Positions 27,198 through 34,900 of a DNA stretch of 64,000 nt are shown here, in pieces. The notes below the pieces were generated by a model. It was not told the DNA's origin and searched no databases. It saw only the letters and a list, made by a program, of their open reading frames with translations. Position 1 is the first letter of the stretch. Every line of letters begins with the position of its first letter. The position numbers were made by a program, and so were the translations under genes. The stretch lies in assembly GCA_018644665.1 (NCBI GenBank), contig JABGQA010000114.1, forward strand, positions 1 to 64,000, in the 5' to 3' direction. This DNA comes from Candidatus Poribacteria bacterium. GTDB taxonomy: Bacteria; Poribacteria; WGA-4E; GCA-2687025.

Positions 27198-27820
27198 CGC
27201 TGTCCTCCAGAACGCGCTAAGCACGTCTCCGAGATGGTCGGCGGATCCATCCTACGCCAAAACCGCCTACAGGTTGTCGATTCTGGACGGCGCTGTGATC
27301 TAGCGTCCATCGTGTCCTGCCTCCCGGCGATGGCTGCATGGTCTGGACCTTGTCCAGTCGGGACACTGCAGCATGCGCGGCGTCCGTCGGAGATTGCCGC
27401 CCTGTTACGGGATGGGATGTGGAACGCCCGGAATGCGACGGCTGCCGCTAGGTAGCGTTCTATACGGGGTCCGCCTGAAACTCCCACGTCATCCTCGCCT
27501 TCTCCCAGTCAGCCAGCCACGACGTCGCGATGCCGCTCGGAACGTGTGCGCGTATCCCGTTTCGCGTGAATCCCTGTACGCACTCTAGCGCCTGATACTC
27601 CTCGGCTGGCGTCTGCGCGCCGCGCGCAAGTCGTCTGGAATCGGCATGGCCACAGGGAAGTGCAGCTTAAGACACGGCATCGAAGCCGCCATAATACCGA
27701 TTATCGAAGGGCTAGGATTCCGGGCCCATCGGGCAGGCAACTGCACGGATGATGGAGACGTCGGGAAATGCGCGTTGACGAGCGCCCGAACGGACGGACA
27801 TCTCGGCGCCCGCGCGAGCG
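27198..27820. other. Intergenic region with the second copy of the ~90-bp repeat
   Basis: 623 bases between the HIT gene start and the PhyH gene end, both on the minus strand. Holds the repeat copy at 27643-27730. Several short frames cross it on both strands but none has a recognisable motif or a good ribosome site. Confidence 0.5.
27643..27730 (+). repeat. Dispersed repeat, copy 2
   Basis: Shares GGCATGG, AAG-GCAG, GACACGGCATCG, GATTATCG and GGCCCATC in order with the copy at 26017-26118; somewhat shorter and diverged. Confidence 0.55.
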
Positions 27821-28627
27821 TTACAGCGCGACGTTCTCGTCGCTGAAGTAGTCGTTCGACTGCGCCCTCGAGAAGTCGTGGTGCCACACGCCTCGGAAGA
27901 GGGTCCTGCGCTTCGGGGGCATAGCCTCAATCACTTCGGTCGGCAGGTTCAGCTTGTGGAACTGTGCGTCGGCGTTGCTGTAGCAGTTGAAGACGGCGAC
28001 CCGGGGATGGTCCTTCGTTGTCCACATTGGGCCAGCGTGGTTCACGCTCTCCGAGAAGATGATCGCTGACCCAGGAGGGCACTCGTACGTCTCGAAGAGC
28101 GGCGAATCGAAGCCCCTATGCGAGTCGGGGATGGGGAAGTTCATTTTGTGACTGCCCGACATGACGAGTGTGCCGCCTTCGCCCTTACGGACGGGGTTCA
28201 ACTCCCACGCCACGCGCGTTAGGCCGCTGTAAATGCCGCCGTTCAGAAAGGAATAGCTGTGCAGACCTCTGGGGCCCGCGTGCGGCACCAGGCCGCTCTG
28301 GCCCTCGCTGCGGATCATGGGGAAGCTGTTCTCACACCGGAAGCCATAGCAGCCGTCGTGGCGGTCTGCGCCCAAGACGCCGCGCAACACCGTAACGATG
28401 GCAGGATGGTCCACCAATATCTGCCCCGGGCCGCTGAGCGAATAGCGATCTTTCGGGTCCAGGCTGTCGCGGTCGTCCCTGAGCGCGTAGACGTGTTCAC
28501 GTATGGCGGTCACTTCGCCGTCCGCAAGTAGTCCGGGCAACAGGAGCCACCCCTTCAGGTCGAAGATGAACTTCTGCTCGTCGGTCATAGGTAGGGCAGC
28601 ATCGGCCGGGTGGTCTTCGTACGTCAT
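27821..28627 (-). CDS. Phytanoyl-CoA dioxygenase (PhyH) family protein, 268 aa
   Basis: Fe(II)/2-oxoglutarate-dependent dioxygenase fold. Motifs: DEQKFIFDLKGWLLLPGLL at the N-terminus, GFRCENSFPMIR, HAGPRGLHSYSF (possible first metal His), GTLVMSGSHK and ESVNHAGPMWTTKDHPRVAVFNCYSN with the distal His and the Arg that binds 2-oxoglutarate. The classic H-x-D pair is not obvious, so metal ligation should be treated with care. ATG at 28627 follows AGGAGGAA. PhyH proteins are numerous in sponge-associated Poribacteria; substrates are unknown. Confidence 0.87.
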   Translation of the reverse strand: MTYEDHPADAALPMTDEQKFIFDLKGWLLLPGLLADGEVTAIREHVYALRDDRDSLDPKDRYSLSGPGQILVDHPAIVTVLRGVLGADRHDGCYGFRCENSFPMIRSEGQSGLVPHAGPRGLHSYSFLNGGIYSGLTRVAWELNPVRKGEGGTLVMSGSHKMNFPIPDSHRGFDSPLFETYECPPGSAIIFSESVNHAGPMWTTKDHPRVAVFNCYSNADAQFHKLNLPTEVIEAMPPKRRTLFRGVWHHDFSRAQSNDYFSDENVAL

Positions 28628-28745
28628 ATCTTCCTCCTCTGTCGTCCGGGGAGGCGAGCATACGCGGGGCGGGGCGCTGCGACAATCCGCCGCGCGACAT
28701 GCCACGGCGAGAGGGTACCCCTCCTCCTCTGCTGGCCTTCCCTAG

Positions 28746-29051
28746 GTCGACTACTACAATGTCCGTCTGTCCGATGCCTCGCTGGTATGCGAGTCCAATG
28801 AGGACAGAGAAGCTAGCGGAGAACGGCGCCCTCGCCCAACGGCTCAGGGACAGCACGATGAGATCGATGCCGTGTTCGGTCCAGGACTCACATGGTCAGA
28901 GGACGGCCCAAACGGGACGGGAATGTACATCATGCTGCCTGGCGGTGGGTATGCAGGCGACGAGGAACGGTGGATGGACATCCTCGACGCGATGATCCGC
29001 TTGGAAAACGCCGTCCAACAGCCATTGGCGGCGATCGCCGTCGAGCGGTGA
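28746..29051 (+). pseudogene. 5'-truncated DUF4268-like fragment
   Basis: A frame open from just after a TAG (28743-28745) to TGA at 29049-29051 encodes about 101 residues without a normal start. Its second half, DEIDAVFGPGLTWSE then GYAGDEERWMDILDAMIRLENA, strongly resembles the C-terminal DUF4268 pattern (EIE-FGEPL-W ... DEERW-EI-DAMIRLEKAL). DUF4268 often ends restriction-endonuclease-like proteins. The first half (DYYNVRLSDASLV) also looks protein-like. Interpreted as the surviving 3' end of a lost gene. Confidence 0.5.
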
Positions 29052-29243
29052 CATTCCACACGCCGCATGAGTCCGGGCGCCAGATGGACGGTGAGCCTGC
29101 ATACAGGCCGCGCCAATCCAACGGACGGATACAGTCTGGGTTGCCCACCGTCTGCGGTCTGCGTACCCTACGGCTGTTCATCGGTATTCGGCGCGCGATG
29201 TCGCCGCATGCCCGCCACAAGGCTCGCGGATGTGGAGTGGCCA

Positions 29244-29501
29244 ATGTCTGGGTTCATGGTATTCGCCATCATCTTCGGTGTATGGCTATCACTGATCCTC
29301 GGCGGGCTTGCCACCCACCTGCATCGGAAGAGGCGTGGGCTGGAGAAGGGCTCCGTCCAGGAACAGTTGGAGGATATCAAAGCGGCGCTACACGCCATTG
29401 ACGAACGCACCAGGCGCATGGAAGAGCGCCACGCGGATGACGTGCTGGACGCCCACAGAGCAGACGCGGCCCTGGCGCCTGGGGAACTCGAGGACGGATG
29501 A
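29244..29501 (+). CDS. Small single-pass membrane protein, PspB-like layout, 85 aa
   Basis: One N-terminal membrane segment (MVFAIIFGVWLSLILGGLATHL) is followed by a basic stop-transfer (HRKRRG) and a short coiled coil (EQLEDIKAALHAIDERTRRMEERH). This is the layout of phage-shock PspB, but length and residues are not specific enough to name it, and no psp genes are near. ATG at 29244 has GGAGTGG about five bases upstream. Its 3' end overlaps antisense the tail of an XRE-like fragment. Confidence 0.55.
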   Translation: MSGFMVFAIIFGVWLSLILGGLATHLHRKRRGLEKGSVQEQLEDIKAALHAIDERTRRMEERHADDVLDAHRADAALAPGELEDG

Positions 29502-29729
29502 CGTCGGTCTCCGCCGCCGTGGGGAACGAGTACCGCCTGCTTGTGCATCGCCCTGGGTATGGGTGAGTTCCCATCGACTGATCATCGCGTGCGACACGCC
29601 TACGCGCTCGCCCAGGTCGCGGGTGCTCATCTGCCGTAGTGTGCGCTGCTTCCGCTGAATCTCCCGCCAGTGGCGCCGCTCGTCGTCGGTCACTTCCTGC
29701 CCAGAGCGCCTGCTTTCCGATGAACGCAC
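29388..29729 (-). pseudogene. XRE-type helix-turn-helix fragment
   Basis: From GTG at 29729 the frame reads VTDDERRHWREIQRKQRTLR then MSTRDLGERVGVSHAMISRWE, a clear helix-turn-helix. After about residue 60 it becomes Arg/Pro-rich and runs antisense through the small membrane protein gene, so the original C-terminus seems lost. A TGA directly precedes the GTG. Probably the remains of a transcriptional regulator. Confidence 0.45.
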
Positions 29730-29992
29730 TCATGTGGTGAAATCCCGTTCCACGACTGGCTTCGAGCGGGGTGAGGAGGAGGCGACATAGGATCTTCTGT
29801 CGGAAGCCAGGGGCGTTGCGCGTCACAAGTGGGCCTCCAGACCGTGCAGCGTCTGGGACCGCAGGCCATGCCCGCAGTCTGCAATGCGGGTGTTTCAGCT
29901 CCTCGCTACGGCCCCGGGCCGACCGAACGAGGCCGGAACGTGGCGGCTGATAGCGGCGGTTCTTGGCCGACGCTCATCACCCACGGGACAAG
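29502..29992. other. Intergenic region with HTH fragment and degenerate repeat
   Basis: About 490 bases between the small membrane protein gene and the 3' end of the cyclase gene. Besides the HTH fragment and the degenerate repeat nothing is recognised. Confidence 0.4.
29733..29811 (+). repeat. Degenerate ~80-bp dispersed repeat, copy 1
   Basis: TGTGGTGAAATCCCGTTCCACGACTGGC by parts, then GAGGCGACATAG and TCGGAAGCC. The same landmarks (TCCAC-ACTGGC, AAGGCGACA, TAGGAAGGCC) recur at 31290-31366, and a partial third copy (GCTCCACAACCGGACTG) near 32533. Confidence 0.4.
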
Positions 29993-31024
29993 TCACGCGG
30001 CGTAGCCGGCCCGCAACGCCCACAATGCCACGGGTTGTTCCTTCCCCTTGAGGTCGATGTGGCCCAACGGCTCGGCCTTGAAGCCGTCCGGTACCTCGAC
30101 CAGGCGCATCAGATCATCGGAAACAACCAGGTCTTCGCCGAGTTCGCCACACTGCTCCTGGATTCGGGAAGCCGTGTTCACGACATCGCCGTTGTAGACG
30201 ATTTCGCGTTTGATGTCGCCGATCTGCGCGCTCACCACCACACCACAGTGGAGCCCGGCTTTGTATTCAGGTACCGTCCCGTAGCGCCGCATGTACTCAT
30301 CCGCCCGTCCGGCAACGGCATCCTGTATCAGCGAATACGTCCGCAGGCAGTTCGCGTCGCGTAGACCGGCGCCAAGCTGCCATGTCAGAACGACCTCGTC
30401 GCCCACGTATTGGTAGATCTCCGCGCGCGTCATCATGACCGGTAGCGAGATGTCGTGGAAGAACTCGTTCAGGAGGAGGTAGTACCGACTTCCCAGCCGC
30501 TCCGCGATCGTCGTGCTGGCCTTCAGGTCCAGGAACATGAAGATTCGGTCCTCCTGCGTCGGCCGGCGGTACTTTCCCCGGATAAACCTCATGAGCGCAT
30601 GGTGGCCGAGCATGCGGTTGATCTCGAGGAAGAACACCATCCCCGCGTAGACTGCGAGGACGAAGGCGAGGAGCACGATCATCTCCCGGGCGACGATGGA
30701 TGCGACGAATTCCTCCCACGACTTGCCGGTCGCCAAACCTACGCCAAGGCCCACAGCGACCGCTGCGGGCCACACGATGAGGGTGTAAAGAGTCGCCTTG
30801 ACGAGAACCAGGGGTACGAATGGCAGCGGTTGCAGACGCTTGCGGAATCGGTTGAACACGAAGAGTTCCATGACCGCGAAGGACAGACCCATCGGTAAGC
30901 CGAAGAGGATGCTTGATGTGGTCACGGTCTTTTCGTCGATGAGTTCGTAGAGCACGCCGACACCGGAAGTGAAGGCGCACATCAGACCAAGCAGTTTCAG
31001 CTTCCGGGCGAAAAGAGGCGACAT
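29993..31024 (-). CDS. Membrane-bound class III adenylate/guanylate cyclase, 343 aa
   Basis: Four hydrophobic segments in the first 150 residues (LLGLMCAFTSGVGVLYEL, ILFGLPMGLSFAVMEL, LVKATLYTLIVWPAAVAVGLG, MIVLLAFVLAVYAGMVFF) are followed by a cyclase catalytic domain. Metal-binding Asp residues are in FMFLDLKAST and YQYVGDEVVLTW. GLHCGVVVSAQIGDIKREIVYNGDVVNTASRIQ (in pieces) is the typical class III C-terminal half. It makes a cyclic nucleotide second messenger; the Lys/Asp that would set ATP versus GTP were not resolved. ATG at 31024 starts the membrane region; the frame to 31345 upstream is Arg/His-rich. Stands alone. Confidence 0.85.
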   Translation of the reverse strand: MSPLFARKLKLLGLMCAFTSGVGVLYELIDEKTVTTSSILFGLPMGLSFAVMELFVFNRFRKRLQPLPFVPLVLVKATLYTLIVWPAAVAVGLGVGLATGKSWEEFVASIVAREMIVLLAFVLAVYAGMVFFLEINRMLGHHALMRFIRGKYRRPTQEDRIFMFLDLKASTTIAERLGSRYYLLLNEFFHDISLPVMMTRAEIYQYVGDEVVLTWQLGAGLRDANCLRTYSLIQDAVAGRADEYMRRYGTVPEYKAGLHCGVVVSAQIGDIKREIVYNGDVVNTASRIQEQCGELGEDLVVSDDLMRLVEVPDGFKAEPLGHIDLKGKEQPVALWALRAGYAA

Positions 31025-31378
31025 ACGCCAACTCCTGATGCAGCCTCGTACAGCCGGTCCGCATGAACGCACGAGGTCCGCGTGAAAGTGGGTCACGGCT
31101 CGCCGGGCCGCAGCATCGCGATGGCCAGCATGGGCCCGTCGGCAGGCCATCACGCCGATGGCAGAAAAGCCGGGTCGCGTCACACGCGGTACATGGGGAA
31201 TGACTGGCGATGCGTCCCCATCTCGATCCTGTACAGTTCTAGGATAGTGTCTCGTTCGGGAGATGTCCGCTTCCTGATAGAGGTCATTCTGTGATCGAAC
31301 GCCGCTCCACAACTGGCCGTATAGGGAGGTCAGAAGGCGACACAATGCCGGTTCTAGGAAGGCCCGCCGCCCGCATGC
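31025..31378. other. Intergenic region with degenerate repeat copy 2
   Basis: 354 bases upstream of the cyclase and downstream of the propeller gene. Contains the repeat copy at 31290-31366 and no supported gene. Confidence 0.4.
31290..31366 (+). repeat. Degenerate ~80-bp dispersed repeat, copy 2
   Basis: TGTGATCGAACGCC, GCTCCACAACTGGC, AGAAGGCGACACAATG and TTCTAGGAAGGCC occur in the same order as in the copy at 29733-29811. Confidence 0.4.
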
Positions 31379-32392
31379 TCACGGAGCGGGTGGTCCAAGC
31401 TGCTTGATCCAACCCCACATGGCTGCGTGCCGGCCGATGGGCGAGACGCTACGCGGGAAGCGCGGATCGTACCAGTCCGACCCTTCGATATAGTCAAACC
31501 GGCCATCCGTCACCCGCCGTACGATCCGACGACCTTCCAGATCCATGATGAATAGCCCCTGGCGACCGTCACGATTCGACTCAAACAGGATCTGTGTGGC
31601 GTCCGGCGACCAGCAGGGATCGCTCTCGTCCGCGGGATGCTTGGTGATGCGTCGCCTGTTGGACCCGTCGGCGTCTATTGTGTAGATGTCACCTGTCACG
31701 TCGGCTTCGCCGACGGACGCAAACGCGATCGCCTCCCCGCGGGGATGCCAACTGGGAGTCATGTCCCAGCGGCGGTCGTCGGTCAGCTGGGCCAGGTGGC
31801 TCCCTCGGCCGTCCATGATGTGGATATCCATGGTGCCAGCTTTGGTCGACGCGTAGACGATGGCGTCTCCTACCGGCCGCCAGTTGGACCACATGACCGA
31901 GGTATCCAGACCCGTTATCCGGACTTCCTCGCCGCCATCGATATCCGACACATAGACGCCCTCGCGGCCACGGCCCTCGCGGGCGGATGCGAAGGCGATC
32001 GCGTCGCCTCGCGGCGACCAGCTGGGGTAACTGTCGCCATAGGGGAAGGGCGCGTTAGAGATTCGTCTCAGGTTGCCCCCGTCGGCATCCATCACGTAAA
32101 TGCGACACTCTAACCTCTCGGGACTGTGCGAGAACGCGACAAAGCGGCCGTCGTTCGACCACGCAGGCTCGTTGCCCCAGGGCTGGCCGGCCTTCAGCTC
32201 CTCGAACCCGGCGCCCTTGGGGGTAGTTACGAAAAGCCTCCGTGCATGCGTGGCGTCACCTGCAGAGACCGCTCCGAACACAATACGTCCGCCGTCCCGG
32301 GACCACGCGTGTGGCATCCCGCAGACACACAGGAGAACCAGCGCAACAACGACTGCTCCGCTCGGACGCGTGCGACCAGCTTCTGTTCTCAT
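31379..32392 (-). CDS. TolB-like beta-propeller protein (PD40/WD40-like repeats), secreted, 337 aa
   Basis: Signal peptide at about 1-31 (VVVALVLLCVCGMPHAWS). Five to six repeats follow with the PD40 pattern: PAWSNDGRFVAFSHS, PSWSPRGDAIAFASA, NWRPVGDAIVYAST, PSWHPRGEAIAFASV, PCWSPDATQILFESN, each followed by an IYxMDADG strand. This forms a periplasmic propeller like that of TolB. No Tol-Pal genes are adjacent, so a scaffold role outside the Tol system is likely. ATG at 32392 starts the signal peptide. Confidence 0.87.
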   Translation of the reverse strand: MRTEAGRTRPSGAVVVALVLLCVCGMPHAWSRDGGRIVFGAVSAGDATHARRLFVTTPKGAGFEELKAGQPWGNEPAWSNDGRFVAFSHSPERLECRIYVMDADGGNLRRISNAPFPYGDSYPSWSPRGDAIAFASAREGRGREGVYVSDIDGGEEVRITGLDTSVMWSNWRPVGDAIVYASTKAGTMDIHIMDGRGSHLAQLTDDRRWDMTPSWHPRGEAIAFASVGEADVTGDIYTIDADGSNRRRITKHPADESDPCWSPDATQILFESNRDGRQGLFIMDLEGRRIVRRVTDGRFDYIEGSDWYDPRFPRSVSPIGRHAAMWGWIKQLGPPAP

Positions 32393-32803
32393 TGCCGCTG
32401 CTCTCTTGTCGCGGGCGGGTAGAGCACCAGGCGGGTCGGATCCGTCCACGCACAATCTAGCGCGTCAATGGCATCACGCGCCAGGTTGGCAATGTCTGGG
32501 AGTCTCCGATAGGCGCACTTATGTGGAGATCTGGCTCCACAACCGGACTGATCAGACCGCTGACTGTGTCCGTCGCATTCGCGATACCTGGGGGCCATGC
32601 CGGCGGGTGGACACAGTGGCGTGACCCGAACCGAGGCCGCGTGCCCGCAGCGCTGGATATCGACCCACCGTAGCAGGCTACTCCTTGGGAGACCAATGCG
32701 CATCTGTCCCCGGCCATGTTGGGGCCGCGCTAAGGCGCGGCGGCTCAGATCCGAGATTCCCGTGTCGGTCCCACCTTACGCCAGCAAGCAGAGAGGATGT
32801 GGT
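32393..32803. other. Intergenic region, divergent promoters
   Basis: 411 bases between the divergently transcribed propeller and cupin genes. A partial degenerate repeat (GCTCCACAACCGGACTG) is near 32533. No RNA or gene recognised. Confidence 0.4.
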
Positions 32804-33262
32804 GTGAACCACGTACCGCGGAGTGGCACCAAGTGGCGCAGCCATGGATCGCCAAAAGGGAAGTTCGAGGGCGCCTACCTAGACTACTCAGGACCGATGA
32901 ATGCGAGTGAGGCCGGGCATCCGTTCGAGATGGTGTTTCTCCGCATCCCGCCGGGGAAACGGCCATGGCCGTACCACTCCCACGTAGGCCAGTGGGAGTT
33001 CTACTACGTCATGGAGGGCGCAGGGGAGATGCGCCTGGAGGAAGGAGTGGTATCCATCAATGAAGGCGACGCGATGATGTGTCCGCCCGGAGAGGCCCAC
33101 CAGATCCACAATACGGGTGAGAGCGATCTGGTCGTTCAGATCATCGCCAACAATCCGCCTGTGGATCTCTGCCACTACGTGGACAGCGACAAGTGGGGCG
33201 GTGCGAGGATGGGGCTATTCCGCGTCCAAGCAGTTGAGGACTACTACGACGGTGAGGAGTAG
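32804..33262 (+). CDS. Cupin-domain protein, 152 aa
   Basis: A small cytoplasmic beta-barrel. Both cupin motifs are present: PYHSHVGQWEFYYVMEGAG (G-x5-H-x-H-x4-E-x6-G) and GDAMMCPPGEAHQIHNTG (G-x5-P-x-G-x2-H-x3-N), so the three His and the Glu of the metal site are intact. The C-terminus (SDKWGGARMGLFRVQ) is typical of sugar-binding cupins found beside sugar enzymes in these bacteria. GTG at 32804 follows GAGAGG; the frame upstream to 32597 is Arg/Pro-rich and unsupported. Function is unassigned: an isomerase, dioxygenase or sugar-binding role are all possible. Confidence 0.85.
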   Translation: MNHVPRSGTKWRSHGSPKGKFEGAYLDYSGPMNASEAGHPFEMVFLRIPPGKRPWPYHSHVGQWEFYYVMEGAGEMRLEEGVVSINEGDAMMCPPGEAHQIHNTGESDLVVQIIANNPPVDLCHYVDSDKWGGARMGLFRVQAVEDYYDGEE

Positions 33263-33384
33263 TGCAGTCACGACAGGCGACGTGCTGTCCCTGTCGCGAG
33301 CGGCCTGGGGACGGCACGCGCCCGCTGGGTCCCTCCTTCGAGCCGAGCGACCGCGCGATATCAGTGAGCCTCCTCGCACCGTGA

Positions 33385-33522
33385 CTATAGCGAGAGTCGG
33401 GCTCCGACGAGCGCATTCACGCGGTCGAATCCCAGCCGCGACTCGGGATTCCGCGCAATGGCCTCGCCCACCTGTAGTCCGATCATCTTGACGAGGTCGG
33501 CGTTGCTCGGAGCTTTCTCCAT
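33385..33522 (-). CDS. Possible small protein, 45 aa
   Basis: ATG at 33522 with GGAGA five bases upstream opens a frame MEKAPSNADLVKMIGLQVGE then AIARNPESRLGFDRVNALVG, ending LSL. It has protein-like helical composition and is not antisense to any gene. It may be complete or the 3' end of a decayed gene; the same frame continues upstream through the sulfotransferase gene without a stop, but that part is antisense shadow. I do not recognise the family. Confidence 0.35.
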   Translation of the reverse strand: MEKAPSNADLVKMIGLQVGEAIARNPESRLGFDRVNALVGARLSL

Positions 33523-33672
33523 CGTTTCTCCGGGTACGCTTGGGCCGGGGCAAGCCACCGTCGCGCGGCATATGAAGCCGACGACGACGTAGGACACATC
33601 TCCCTCCGAGAATCCCGCGTATACTGCCGCACATTCATGATCTGTCCGTCGCAAAGCCGGATAGGGAGCTTC

Positions 33673-34473
33673 ATGCTCATCCTGTGCAACGGAATGATGC
33701 GCGCTGGATCGACGCTGCAATACAACTGGACGCGGATGCTGATCCAAAAGACCTGCAGCGGCGAGGCGCATGGGTTCGCTTCCACGTACCCCGGCCACAC
33801 GTCCCCACTCACCGACGAGCGCTTCCTTACGTGGATGCGCGACCCAACGCGGCATCTCGTGAAGATACACGAAGCGCATCCGCTGATCGCGGAGACAGTG
33901 GGGGACGGCTCCCTCCAGATCTGCTACATATACCGAGACATCCGGGACGTGGCCGCTTCGGCTAAGCACGTCCGCACCTGGCGGGGACCTGCGCTGACCG
34001 ACCGTTTGGATAAGGCCATCGGGTACTACGAGGAACTCCGCAGCGTCAGAGATCGCGAGCCGAGCGCTGTGCTGTGGCAGAGGTACGAGGACGTCACCGC
34101 GGACCCCCATCGTGCCGTGCGGGACATCGGTAGGTTCCTCAACGTCCCCGCCGACGACGAGATGGTGGACGAGATCGTCGAGGAGACCTCGATCGAGAAT
34201 GCCCAGCGGATTGCAGCACAGGCTCGTGACTCCCTCAATGACCATCTGGCCAAGCTTCGGGCGAGCGATCCGCCGGCTGCGGCTAGCCTCGTCGCGGAGA
34301 TGCAGCGTGGGAATATCGCGTGGACCGATCCGACCACGCACCTGAACTACAACCACATCTCCCGCTACGAGGGGGCCAGCGGGACGTGGCGGGTGGTGCT
34401 TGCGGACGCTGAGGCGCGGGAAATCACGGAGCGGTACTCGGACTGGCTTGCGTCGGCCGGCTACGAACTGTGA
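33673..34473 (+). CDS. Sulfotransferase family protein, 266 aa
   Basis: PAPS-dependent sulfotransferase fold. The 5'-phosphosulfate loop is CNGMMRAGSTLQYNW near the N-terminus, and the 3'-phosphate motif is ICYIYRDIRDVAASAK with the conserved Arg and Ser. HLVKIHEAHP and LWQRYEDVTADPHRAVRDI are consistent with the P-loop sulfotransferase clan. ATG at 33673 has GGGAG upstream. No carbohydrate or lipid partner gene is adjacent; the acceptor is unknown. Sulfation genes are in keeping with a marine or sponge habitat. Confidence 0.82.
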   Translation: MLILCNGMMRAGSTLQYNWTRMLIQKTCSGEAHGFASTYPGHTSPLTDERFLTWMRDPTRHLVKIHEAHPLIAETVGDGSLQICYIYRDIRDVAASAKHVRTWRGPALTDRLDKAIGYYEELRSVRDREPSAVLWQRYEDVTADPHRAVRDIGRFLNVPADDEMVDEIVEETSIENAQRIAAQARDSLNDHLAKLRASDPPAAASLVAEMQRGNIAWTDPTTHLNYNHISRYEGASGTWRVVLADAEAREITERYSDWLASAGYEL

Positions 34474-34900
34474 AGCGTGGGCTGCGCCGACCTTCCCATG
34501 CTATCCAGGCCCTGCTGCGGCCCACGATCTCCGCTCGTGGAGGGTTCTCGATACCGACTGTCCCAAAACCCATCGAGCCGACGCCTGTAGATCCGCCTGT
34601 CATACGGGTCGGATCTGGCGATATTGGGAGTGTCATTCCGGCGTGTGGACGAGCGCTGCCTGCGTTCGTAAACCCGCGTGCGGTCCTCGACCAGGTCGGC
34701 GTACCGTTCTCTCGGCGCCCGATGACGGGGGCGTCTAACAGAACACAATCGCGTCCATGATCATGAGAGCCGTCTCCAGAGCGCTTACCAGCCTGATCGC
34801 TGTGGGCGACCACTGGCGACTCCGGTCCCGTTGGCAATGGCTCGTGGGCGCTAGGGGCCGCGTCTTGACCCGGGCTCGGCGGCGTTACGATCTCCGTGCC
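34474..34900. other. Intergenic region, nothing recognised
   Basis: 427 bases between the sulfotransferase end and the Gfo/Idh gene end (convergent). Open frames in it are Pro/Arg-rich and lack start sites. No repeat of the families described here was found. Confidence 0.4.

Noticed and set aside
27585-27887. 100-codon minus-strand frame
   Set aside because: Runs from inside the PhyH 3' end across the dispersed repeat, with no start site or motif.
31379-32392. tolB of a Tol-Pal system
   Set aside because: Propeller repeats match, but tolQ, tolR, tolA and pal are absent and the N-terminal TolB domain is not recognisable.
33385-34356. 323-codon minus-strand frame covering the sulfotransferase gene
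   Set aside because: The part above 33522 is antisense shadow of a gene with clear PAPS motifs. Only the last 45 codons were kept as a low-confidence small gene.
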